45,313 bases of DNA from contig PDZS01000036.1 in NCBI GenBank assembly GCA_002753225.1, positions 1-45,313 of the forward strand, read 5' to 3'. Of this stretch, positions 16,431 through 26,900 are shown piece after piece. Made by a program: the position numbers and the translations under genes. Within the stretch, counting starts at the first letter, position 1. Every line of letters starts with the position of its first letter. A model generated the notes under the pieces. It worked only from the letters and a program-made list of their open reading frames with translations. It did no database searches and had not been told where the DNA came from. Source of the stretch: Deltaproteobacteria bacterium YD0425bin51. GTDB lineage: Bacteria > Desulfobacterota > Desulfobacteria > Desulfobacterales > YD0425bin51.

Positions 16431-18086
16431 ATGAAAGCATTAATACTTGCTGCAGGTTTAGGAACAAGGCTTTTGCCTTATACAAATCATACCCCAAAAC
16501 CTTTATTCACTATAAATAATCAATCTTTATTAGATCGTATTATGTGTAAGTTAATAGATGAAGGCTGCGGGGAAATAATAATAAATACACACCATTTGAA
16601 TAAAGAAATTGAAAATTTTATTTCAAAAAAAACATATCCCATAAAAGTTAAACTTAGTTATGAGCCAGAAATACTTGGAACAGGTGGAGCCATAAAAAAT
16701 GTATCTGATTTTTGGGATGATTACCCTTTTATTGTTATAAATTCTGATATTGTTACTGATATAAATATATCTGAGGTTTACTCTTTTCATAAAAAACATG
16801 GCTGTCTTGCAACTTTAGTTCTTTATGATGATAAAACATTTAATACTGTATCTGTTAATTCAGATGGTTTTGTTGTTGGATTTGATAAAAATGATGTAAA
16901 TCCTTTAAAGCTTACTTTTACAGGGATACAGGTATTAAATCCTAAAATAATTGACTTAATACCTCCAAATGTTTTCTATAGCAGCATTGACCTATATAAG
17001 AAGCTAATACCTTTAAAAATAAAAGCAAAAATCATAAAAAATAGTTTCTGGAAGGATATTGGAACACCAGATAGATATCTTGAAGTGTGCATAGATGAAA
17101 TGGCAAAAAAAGCTTTTGAGAAAGCTTTTAATTTAAAAAAAATAGAAAAAATCATCACATTTGAACTTGCTGGAGATGGATCAGATAGAAAATGGTATAG
17201 ATTAAAGTCAAGAGAGTTTTCTATTATAATGGCTTCCCATGGAATTAAGAAGGAAAAAACAATAAATGAAGCTGATTCATTTGCTTTAATAGGAAACCAT
17301 CTCCTTTCAAAAAATATAGCTGTTTCTGAAATCATTCTCTCAGATACTTTTTCAGGATTATTTTTTTTAAAGGATTTAGGAGATATAAATTTACAATCTG
17401 TTGTTGTTAAAACAAATAATAGAGAAGATATTTTAAAATTATATAAAGAAGTAATAGACCGCTTAATTTCACTATCTTTGTCAGGAATACAAGGATTTGA
17501 CATTAACTGGACATACCAAACGCAAAATTATGATAAAAATTTAATTTTAGAAAAAGAGCATAAATATTTTACAAACGCTTTTTTAAATAATTATCTTAAC
17601 AAAAAAGTTCTATTTGATGATATTTTAGATGAATTTAATATAATTGCTGATTTAAGCCTTACTTTTGCTCTAAGTGGTTTTATGCACAGGGATTTTCAAT
17701 CTAGGAATATAATGATAACAGACAAAGGTCCTTATTTTATAGATTATCAAGGAGGTAGAATTGGTCCAATTCAATATGATTTAGCTTCTCTTCTAATTGA
17801 TCCATATGTTAATCTTTCTTTTGAAATACAAGAAGAACTCTTGGAATATGCAATAACTAAAATTTCAGAAAGAATAAAAATAAATCCTTTAGAATTTCGT
17901 TTAAGCTTTAATTATTTATCTATAAATAGAAATCTCCAAATATTAGGAGCTTTTGCTTATTTAAGCCAAATTAAAGGTAAAAAATATTTTGAAAAATATA
18001 TCCCTTATGCTATAAAAACACTTCAACATAATCTTATTAATCTTAATAATTTCCCCAAATTATTAACTATAGTTAGTACTCTTTAG
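16431..18086 (+). CDS. MurU-AmgK fusion: MurNAc-1-P uridylyltransferase and sugar 1-kinase
   Basis: 551 residues joining two enzymes. Residues 1-225 are a sugar-1-phosphate nucleotidyltransferase: ALILAAGLGTRLLPYTNHTPKPLF, then EILGTGGAIKN and the metal-binding NSD near 105. Residues about 240-540 are an aminoglycoside-phosphotransferase-like kinase with a DGSDRKWYRL nucleotide loop. Its catalytic HRDFQSRNIM and metal-binding IDYQGG...GPIQYDLASLL match AmgK. In the pseudomonad recycling route AmgK phosphorylates MurNAc/GlcNAc at C1, and MurU then makes UDP-MurNAc. Here they are one polypeptide in the reverse order of reaction. The neighbours dapB and a peptide-binding protein fit a cell-wall theme. 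A different hexose specificity remains possible. Confidence 0.8.
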   Translation: MKALILAAGLGTRLLPYTNHTPKPLFTINNQSLLDRIMCKLIDEGCGEIIINTHHLNKEIENFISKKTYPIKVKLSYEPEILGTGGAIKNVSDFWDDYPFIVINSDIVTDINISEVYSFHKKHGCLATLVLYDDKTFNTVSVNSDGFVVGFDKNDVNPLKLTFTGIQVLNPKIIDLIPPNVFYSSIDLYKKLIPLKIKAKIIKNSFWKDIGTPDRYLEVCIDEMAKKAFEKAFNLKKIEKIITFELAGDGSDRKWYRLKSREFSIIMASHGIKKEKTINEADSFALIGNHLLSKNIAVSEIILSDTFSGLFFLKDLGDINLQSVVVKTNNREDILKLYKEVIDRLISLSLSGIQGFDINWTYQTQNYDKNLILEKEHKYFTNAFLNNYLNKKVLFDDILDEFNIIADLSLTFALSGFMHRDFQSRNIMITDKGPYFIDYQGGRIGPIQYDLASLLIDPYVNLSFEIQEELLEYAITKISERIKINPLEFRLSFNYLSINRNLQILGAFAYLSQIKGKKYFEKYIPYAIKTLQHNLINLNNFPKLLTIVSTL

Positions 18087-18100
18087 CCAAGGAGGATTAA

Positions 18101-18931
18101 ATGTTTCCTATTAAAGTTATGGTTAATGGGTTGCCTGGAAATATGGCAACTATACTGTCAAAGCATATTCTCTCTGATGATAGATTCAAACTTATCCCTT
18201 ATTCTCTAACTGGACCTGAGATTTTAGATAATAGCTATCAAATTAATTCTCTTACAATAAATTTGATCCGGCCAGAAAACAGGAAGGAAATAATTTCAAA
18301 TATAAAAAAACAGGAAGATTTTTTTATAGCTATAGACTATACTCATCCTACAGGCGTAAATAATAATGCTCTTTTTTATTGCGAGCAGAATATCCCTTTT
18401 GTTATGGGTACAACTGGAGGGAATATAGAAAAATTAGAATATATTGTCAGGACATCTTTTATTTCAGCAGTAATTGCTCCAAATATGGCAAAACAGATCG
18501 TTGGATTTCAAGCAATGATGGAATGGGCATCAAATAACTTTCCAAATCTTTTTGAAGGATATTCTCTTGAGGTTAAAGAAAGTCATCAAAAAGGGAAGGC
18601 AGATACAAGCGGTACAGCCAAAGCTGTGATTAAATATTTTAATAAACTTGGAACTCCTTTTTCAGAAGAAGATATTATGAAAGAGCGAGATCCAGAAATT
18701 CAACAAAATATTTGGGGAATTCCAAAACAATATTTAACTGGTCATGGTTGGCATACTTATACTCTTTCCTCAAAAGATGAAACTGTTAAGTTTTCATTCT
18801 CACATAATGTAAATGGAAGAGAGATATACGCCAAAGGGACATTAGATGCTGTCTGTTTTTTATCAAAAAAAATAGCTGCTGGAATAAAAGGGAAAGTTTT
18901 TTCAATGATTGATGTTTTAAAAGGGATTTAA
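18101..18931 (+). CDS. dapB: 4-hydroxy-tetrahydrodipicolinate reductase, plant-type DapB
   Basis: 276 residues. It reduces the heterocyclic intermediate of the lysine/diaminopimelate pathway with NAD(P)H. The start has a short Rossmann loop (VMVNGLPGNMA), divergent from the canonical GxxGRMG of E. coli-type DapB. DYTHPTGVN and PFVMGTTGG follow, and the catalytic segment reads ESHQKGKADTSGTAKA. The longer chain, GLPGNMA loop and ESHQ segment are features I associate with the plant/Chlamydia-like DapB subfamily. AAGGAGG lies 6 bases before the ATG. Its stop abuts the start of the peptide-binding gene, with no gap. Confidence 0.88.
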   Translation: MFPIKVMVNGLPGNMATILSKHILSDDRFKLIPYSLTGPEILDNSYQINSLTINLIRPENRKEIISNIKKQEDFFIAIDYTHPTGVNNNALFYCEQNIPFVMGTTGGNIEKLEYIVRTSFISAVIAPNMAKQIVGFQAMMEWASNNFPNLFEGYSLEVKESHQKGKADTSGTAKAVIKYFNKLGTPFSEEDIMKERDPEIQQNIWGIPKQYLTGHGWHTYTLSSKDETVKFSFSHNVNGREIYAKGTLDAVCFLSKKIAAGIKGKVFSMIDVLKGI

Positions 18932-20704
18932 ATGATTAAAATTATCAATATTTTATTTATAACATTATTTTTTTCGTCTATTTGTTTCTGCGAAGAATTT
19001 TTTCCAAAAGATGGAATTATAGACAAATTTGACCCTATTGCAAGTCCAGATGCTGAAACTGGGGGTGAAATATCTGTTTATGCAGGGCCATATCCTAAAA
19101 GCTTAAATTATTATCTTCATAATAGTGCTTTTAGCGGAGAATTTTTTGGCGAAATATATGAGACTTTACTTGCTACAAACTCCATAACATTAGAATATGA
19201 GCCAGCTCTTGCTGAGAAATGGTCTATTTCTGATGATAAGAAAACTTTTACTTTTTATATAAACAAAAAAGCCAAATGGAGCGATGGTGTTCCTATAACT
19301 TCTCTGGATGTTAAATGGACATTTGATGCAATTATTGATTCAAAAAATCTTACAGGGCCACACAAAGTTGCAATGGAGGTTTTTGAGGAGCCTAAAATAA
19401 TTGATAAGCAGACTATTAAGTTTACTGCAAAAGAAGTACACTGGAGGAATTTAGGGGCTTGCGGAGGCTTTTCTATTTTACCCAAACATGTTTATGAAGG
19501 GAAAGACTTTAATAAAATTAATTTTGAATTTCCTGTTGTTTCTGGAAGATATAAATTAGGGGATATTTCAGAAGGAATTTATATTACAATAAAACGAAGA
19601 AATGATTATTGGAATATAAAAGCAAAAAGCTGTCAAGGAGTTGCTAACTTCGATACAATGAAGTTTATATTTTTTGCAGAAAGGGAAAATGCCTTTGATG
19701 CTTTTAAGAAAGGTTTAATTGATCTCTTCCCAATCTATACAGCTCATCTATGGGTTAAACGTACTACTGGAGAACAATTTACAAATAATTGGATTATTAA
19801 ACAAAAAATCTATAATTCAAAGCCAGTTGGATTTCAAGGTTTTGCAATGAATATGAGGAAACCTCCCTTTGATGATATTAGAGTACGACAGGCAATGGCT
19901 TTCTTGCTTGATAGGAAAAAAATGAACAGTGCCCTTATGTATAGTCAATATTTCCTCCATAAATCCTATTATGAAGACTTATTCGACAAAGAAACTCCAT
20001 GCCCAAACACTTTTATTGATATGGATAAAACAAAAGCACGGGAATTATTAAAAGATGCTGGTTTTATTGTGAATCCAAAGACTGGTTTTTTAGAAAAAGA
20101 TGGGAAAAAATTTTCTTTCAGGTTTTTAAACTATGAGGCATCGTCCGAAAAATTTCTAAATATTTATTCTGAAGATTTAAAAGATGTTGGAATTGAGCTT
20201 ATAATTGATAAAAAAGACTGGTCTGCATGGGCAAAAGACATGGACGAATTTAATTTTGAAATGACTTGGGCTGCATGGAGTTCTGGTGTTTTTAAAGATC
20301 CTGAAGGAATGTGGGCATCTAAAGAAGCAGAACGAAAGAGTGGAACTAATATAACTGGATTTAAAGATGAAAGAGTAGATCAATTAATTGAGGATCAAAA
20401 AAGTATTTTTGATGTATCAAAACGTAAAAAAATCTGCCGTGAGATAGATAAAATAGTATATGAAAAGTATCCTTATGTGCTTTTATGGAATAACAATTAT
20501 ATAAGACTCTTATATTGGAATAAATTTGGAACGCCTAGTACTGTCCTTTCAAAATATGGAGATGAAAGCAGCGCATACTGGTATTGGTGGATAGATAAAG
20601 ATTCCTACGCAGATCTTTATGATTCAATGGATAAAAAACTACCTCTTCCTCAAAAAGCCTCTTCTATTTATTTTGAAGATATTTTTAAAACATACCTAAG
20701 ATAG
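18932..20704 (+). CDS. family 5 extracellular solute-binding protein (peptide type)
   Basis: A 590-residue exported protein with a signal sequence (hydrophobic 4-20, ending FCEEF). It has the OppA/DppA-type fold: PKSLNYYLHNSAFSGEFFGEIYETL, then YEPALAEKWSISDDKKTFTFYINKKAKWSDG near 95, the strongest family signature. AMNMRKPPFDDIRVRQAMAFLLDRKKM near 310 is the second domain. Such proteins capture oligopeptides or related solutes for an ABC importer, but no permease or ATPase gene is present. Its stop-to-start junction with dapB and the nearby MurU-AmgK gene suggest murein peptide capture, in the manner of MppA; this is inference. It is the last gene before the polyketide synthase region. Confidence 0.85.
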   Translation: MIKIINILFITLFFSSICFCEEFFPKDGIIDKFDPIASPDAETGGEISVYAGPYPKSLNYYLHNSAFSGEFFGEIYETLLATNSITLEYEPALAEKWSISDDKKTFTFYINKKAKWSDGVPITSLDVKWTFDAIIDSKNLTGPHKVAMEVFEEPKIIDKQTIKFTAKEVHWRNLGACGGFSILPKHVYEGKDFNKINFEFPVVSGRYKLGDISEGIYITIKRRNDYWNIKAKSCQGVANFDTMKFIFFAERENAFDAFKKGLIDLFPIYTAHLWVKRTTGEQFTNNWIIKQKIYNSKPVGFQGFAMNMRKPPFDDIRVRQAMAFLLDRKKMNSALMYSQYFLHKSYYEDLFDKETPCPNTFIDMDKTKARELLKDAGFIVNPKTGFLEKDGKKFSFRFLNYEASSEKFLNIYSEDLKDVGIELIIDKKDWSAWAKDMDEFNFEMTWAAWSSGVFKDPEGMWASKEAERKSGTNITGFKDERVDQLIEDQKSIFDVSKRKKICREIDKIVYEKYPYVLLWNNNYIRLLYWNKFGTPSTVLSKYGDESSAYWYWWIDKDSYADLYDSMDKKLPLPQKASSIYFEDIFKTYLR

Positions 20705-20999
20705 ATTTAAACTTTTGAAAAATTATCAACCCTTATATATCAATTTTTAACAAGATTTTTGTAGAATTTTTTATGTATAATATTTAATTAAAAATAAGCT
20801 GTGTTAATAAGTATAATAACTTGTTAACATCTTTATTTTTATATTAATTTTGTTTTATTTTCTGATTAAAACATTATAATAACATTTAAGAATATATTAA
20901 GTTATTAACTGTATAAAAAAAGTTGTTAATAAAGAATATGTTGTGAACACTTTGTTCCTCATGAAACAATCATATTAATTGACTTTAATAAGGATAAAA
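20705..20999 (+). promoter_or_regulatory. AT-rich leader of the polyketide synthase gene with repeated TGTTAATAA-like 9-mers
   Basis: This 295-base gap holds no gene. TGTTAATAA occurs at 20802-20810 and 20924-20932, with the relatives TTGTTAACA (20821), GTTATTAAC (20901) and TTGTGAACA (20941). TATAAT hexamers occur at 20776, 20812 and 20875, but none has a good -35 at 16-18 bases. AAGGAT at 20990-20995, five bases ahead of ATG 21000, is the ribosome binding site that fixes the synthase start. Confidence 0.4.
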
Positions 21000-23900
21000 A
21001 TGACGAGTAATAATTTTTATAATGAGGGAAATACAAAAAAAGAACTGATTAGAATAGTTTCAAAAATAATAAAAGTAGATGTTGAAAATATTGATCCAGA
21101 TGAAGAGTTAAGCGGATATGGTTTTGATTCCATAAATTTTACTGAGCTTGCAAATGAAATAAATGGAAGATATAGATTAGAAATAACTCCTGTAATTTTT
21201 TTTGAATACCCAACAATAAATACATTTTTAGACTTTTTATCAAAAAAATATCATACACCTGTGCCTGAAATCATTACCCAACAAAAGATTGTCATGAAGA
21301 GTCAATTAGAAAAACCACAAGTAAAAGTAAGACAACGATTTCAAACTATAAGTAAAATTCAAAATAGCACAGAAAATATCGCAATCATTGGAATGAGCTG
21401 TGTTATGCCGAAATCCGATGATTATGATTTTTTCTGGAAGCATCTTTTAGAAGGTGCTGATCTCATTTCTGAAGTTCCGAAAGATAGATGGAATTGGGAA
21501 GACTACTTTGGCGATCCTGAAAAAGAATCAAATAAAACATTTTCAAAATGGGGCGGCTTTATCCCTGATGTTGATAAATTTGATTGTAAATTTTTTGGAA
21601 TATCTCCTTTTGAAGCTGAATTTATGGATCCTCAGCAGAGGATTTTTTTAGAAATTGTATGGAAAGCAATTGAAGATGCAGGTTATAAGCCTTCAAGTTT
21701 ATCTGGAACAAATACTGGATTGTTTGTTGGTATTGCATCCAGAGATTATGCAGAACTTATAAGTAAAAGCGTTGCAAATATTGAAGCACACGCTTCAACT
21801 GGCATGTCACATTCAATGACAGCAAATCGTATTTCATATCTTTTAAATCTTCATGGACCAAGCGAACCTATTGATACAGCATGTTCTAGTTCACTTATTG
21901 CAATCCACAGAGCAGTTTCTGCAATTCATAACGGTGATTGCGATATGGCAATAGCAGGTGGAGTTAATATAATTTTAACTCCAACTCTCACAATAGCATT
22001 TAGTAAAGCAGGAATGCTAAGTCCAGACGGAAGATGCAAAACTTTTGATAAATACGCAAATGGTTATGTAAGAGGGGAAGGAGCTGGAGCAGTTATTTTA
22101 AAACCTTTAAGTAAAGCTATAAAAGACCATGATCATATATACGCAGTTATAAAAAGCAGTGTTGAAAATCATGGCGGTCGAGCTGCTTCTCTTACTGCTC
22201 CAAATCCAAAGGCTCAGGCTAAATTACTAAAAAGAGCTTACGAAAAGGCTAAAATAAAACCTGAAACAGTAAGCTATATTGAAACTCATGGGACAGGAAC
22301 AAAAATAGGAGATCCAATAGAAATAAATGCTTTGAAAGAGGCTTTTGGCAGCACTATAAAAAAGAATTACTGTGGACTAGGAGCTGTTAAAACAAATATA
22401 GGTCATCTGGAAATGGCTTCTGGAATTGCAGGAGTTATTAAAGTACTTCTTGCAATGAAATATAAAAAAATTCCTAAAAACATTCATTTTACTGAGCTAA
22501 ATCCTTATATAAAACTTGAAGATAGTCCTTTTTATATTGTCAAAGAAACTTGCGACTGGGATGCTTTAAAAGATGAAAGAGGACAAGAAATCCATAGGCG
22601 TGCTGGAATAAGCTCTTTTGGATTTGGAGGTGCAAATGCTCATATTGTTTTTGAAGAATACAGGAAAGAAGTAAGTTTAAGCCAAAATATTCCAAGCCTT
22701 TTTGTTCTTTCTGCAAAAAATGAGCATAGGCTTAAAGAATATGCTGAAAAAATTATAGCATTTTTAAATAATTGTGACAGTTCCTTACAAGATATTTGTT
22801 ATACGCTCCAAGAAGGACGCGAAGCAATGGAATGCCGCCTTGCAATTGAAGTTAATAGTAAATATGAGCTTATAGAAAAATTGAATTCATATCTTAAAGG
22901 AGATAAAGATGAAATATATACAGGAGATATCAAGATTAGCTCTAAGCTTCTTATAGAAGGAGAAGAAGGAAAAGAGTTTATAGACAAGCTTATCTTAAAT
23001 AGAAGATTATCAAAACTAGCTGAGCTTTGGGTAAATGGTTTAGAATTTGACTTTTCGTTTCTCTATAATGAAAAAAAACCAAATAGGGTTGCTCTTCCAA
23101 CTTATCCTTTTTTAAAAGAAAGACATTGGATACCAAAAGATAAAGAAAAAAATAATGAAGTTGTTTTTTTTGAAAAAGGAGAAAATTTATTTGAAAAAAC
23201 CAAAAAATTTTTAATTAATCAGTTGTCTGAGTTACTTAAGATTTCTGAAAATGAAATAAATGAACATTTAAGCTTTGAAGAGTATGGGATAGATTCTCTT
23301 TTAATAAATCGTTTTAACGCTAGAATGGACGAGTTTTTTGGAGCATTGCCTAAAACTCTAATGTTTGAATATCAAACTCTAAGGGATTTAACAGATTATT
23401 TTGTTAAAAATCATGCAGAGTCTCTTTCTAATATTTTTGTATCTAAAAAACAACATAAAAAAAGGGAGAGTAAAAAAGGAGATATTGCTGTAATAGGGAT
23501 GTCTGGAAGATATGGCTCTGCAAATAATCTGGAAGAATACTGGGAAAATTTAAGAACAGGTAAAGACTCTATAATAGAGGTTCCAATAAATAGATGGGAT
23601 GTAAATAAATATTTTGACATAGATCCGGAAAAGAGCGCAGAAGGTAAAATTTATTGCAGGTGGGGAAGCTTTATTGATAATGTTTATGGATTTGATCCTT
23701 TGTTTTTCAATATTTCTCCGCGTGAGGCAGAGTTTATGGATCCTCAGGAAAGACTTCTTTTAGAAACAGTCTGGCATACAATAGAAGATGCTGGATACAC
23801 TAGAAAAAGGCTTTCTAAATCAATAGTCGGAGTTTTTGTAGGAGTTACAACTTATACATATCAGATACCTCTTCCTTGGTCTATGGCAAACAGGATTTCA

Positions 23901-26900
23901 TATTTTTTTAATTTTAAAGGACCTAGTATGCCTGTAGATACAGCATGTTCATCTTCTCTTTACGCTATTCATCTTGCATGTGAGAGTATAAAAAAAGGAG
24001 AATGCGATTTTGCAATAGTAAGTGGAGTTAATCTATATCTAAATCCATCAAAATACATTCAGTTATGCAAAGCTAGGATGTTATCTTCTTCAGGAAAATG
24101 TAAGACTTTTGCAGAAGGAGCAGATGGAATAGTACCTGGAGAAGGAGTTGGAGCAGTTTTGCTTAAGCCTTTGGATAAAGCCAAAACTGACAATGACCGA
24201 ATTTATTCAATAATTAAAGGGACTGCCATAAATCATGGTGGGAAAACAACAGGATTTACAGTTCCAAATCCCTCAGCCCAAGCAAGCCTTATAATAGATG
24301 CAATAGAGAAAGCTTCAATAAATCCTGAAACAATAACGTATGTTGAAGCCCATGGCACAGGAACGTCTCTTGGAGATCCCATTGAGATAAGAGGTTTAAA
24401 CTTAGCATACAGAGAATATACAAAAAAACAAAAATATTGTTCTATTGGCTCTGTCAAAACAAATATTGGACATTTAGAAGGAGCAGCAGGAATTGCTGGA
24501 CTTACTAAAATAATTTTACAGATGAAGCATAAAGAGATAGTACCAACGCTTCATTGTGAACAATTAAATTCAAAAATTAACTTTGAGGAATCCCCTTTTT
24601 ATGTTCAAAAATCTCTTTGCACATGGAACAGGGAAGATAAAAATCCACGAAGGGCTGCTATCAGCTCTTTTGGAGCAGGAGGATCAAATGCCCATATTAT
24701 TTTAGAAGAATATGAGGAATCAAAAGATAGAGAAATAATATCAGATACTAATGCCCCCATTGTCCTTTATGCTCAAAATAAAGAAGTCTTAAAAAAACAC
24801 ACACAAAATATTATAGATTTTATAGAAAAAAATAGGCCAAGCCTTTGTGATTTGTCCTATACTTTGCAAGTTGGCAGAGAACCAATGAAAGAAAAAGTAG
24901 CATTAGAGGCAAATGATATAGACGATGCTTCATTGAAATTAAAAAAATATCTAAATGGAGAAAGAATTGAAGAAGTTATTATTTCTAAAGATTTAAGTAA
25001 GATAAGTATAGAAAATCAAAAGCCAAAAATAATAAGCCTGCCAAATTACCCTTTTTCAAAAGAGCATTACAGAATAGAAGAAATAATTCCTAAAAAAGAA
25101 CTTAAGACTAAACTATCAACGCTATATTTTGAGAGCATATGGGAAAATGCTGATTTAATAGACATTGAGATAAAACAAAGACCAGAATTTATTACAGTAA
25201 CATCATATAATTATATGGAGGCTATTTCTTCAAATAATATTGTTTATATTTGTAAAGATGAAGAAGCAGAAATAACTTCAAGTTTTTATACTATATTAAA
25301 TTTAACAAAGATGCTTTTTGCGAAGAAAAAAAACACTCAAATTAATTTTTTAATTTTTTATTTGGAAGAAGAAAATGAAATAAAGCCTCAATATAGGGCA
25401 ATATCTGGATTTGCAAAGACAGTTAATTTAGAAAATCCAAACTTTTTTTATAAAACCATTTCTGTATCTGATTTATCGAATATTCCAGACATTGCTTCAA
25501 ATGAATTTTTAGTAAAAGACGCATTTGAAATAAGATATTCAGATAACAAAAGACAGGTTAAAACTTTAAAAGAGTTTAGCCCTGAAAATAGTTTAATAAA
25601 TCCATTAAAAGATGGGGGAGTATATTTAATAACAGGAGGACTTGGCGGGCTTGGAAAAATAATTTCTGAATATATTAAAAGTCAGGTTAATGCCACAGTT
25701 ATATTAACAGGAAGATCTGAATCTAAATCAGGAGATTTATACATAAGAGCTGATGTTGCAAAATTAGATGAAGTAGAAAATCTTGTACGCGAGATTAAAA
25801 CTAGATTTAACAAAATCTCAGGGGTTATTCATTGTGCAGGAGTAATAAGAGACAGCTACATCATTAACAAAAAAGAAGATGATGTAAAAGAAGTTTTGGC
25901 TTCTAAAGTGCTTGGACTTATTAATTTAGATTCAGCTTTGATTAATGAACATATTGATTTTTTTATACTTTTTTCTTCGATATCTGGAGTAACAGGAAAT
26001 ATTGGGCAATGCGATTATTCTTATGCAAATAGCTTTATGGATAATTTTGTTCTTTTCCGGGAAAAGCTCAGGTCACTAAATAAAAGGTATGGCAAAACTA
26101 TTACAATAAACTGGCCCTTCTGGGAATCTGGCGGGATGAAAATTTCAGAAGATATGTTAAAAGGGATCGCAAAAGAGGCAGGTTTTATACCGCTTCCTAA
26201 AGAAAAAGGGATAGAGGCTTTTGAAAAAATCATATGTAACAATAAAACTCAGGCTGCTGTTATCTATGGATATAAAGACAAGATAAGAAAAACTTTTTAT
26301 AATTCTGAACTGTTATTTGAAAAAACTGAAAATATTTTAAAACAGATTATTTCAGCAATAATAAAACTGCCGGCAAGTAAAATTGACTCTAGAACAAATT
26401 TTGAAGAATATGGAATTGACTCAATAGCAATAAATAAATTCAATGTCAAAATTGAGGAGATTTTTGGGCAACTCCCTAAAACCCTTTTATTTGAAAATAA
26501 AAATCTGCATGATCTTTCCCTTTATCTTACAAAACATCATGTAAAAGATGAATATGACGACGACGAAAAAAAAGAAATAATAATACAGAAAAAAAATTTA
26601 GAAGAAAATATAGCAATTATTGGTATTTCTGGGCGATATCCAATGGCTAGGAATTTAGAAGAATTCTGGAAAAATTTGGAATCAGGTAAGGACTGCATTA
26701 CCGAGATACCTAAAAATAGATGGGAATGGCAAAAATACTATGATCCTGATCCTGAAAAAAGCAAAGAAGGGAAAATGTACTGCAAATGGGGTGGTTTTTT
26801 AGATGATGCAGAGAACTTTGATCCATTATTTTTTAATATTTCTCCAAGGGAAGCTGAAGTTTTGGATCCTCAAGAAAGGCTTTTTTTGGAAATAAGCTGG

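Noticed and set aside
16976..17503. 175-codon minus-strand ORF
   Set aside because: Antisense to the MurU-AmgK fusion, no SD, no recognisable motif.
20979..20981. TTG as start of the PKS
   Set aside because: No SD before it; AAGGAT sits correctly before ATG 21000, and the extra seven residues add nothing domain-like.
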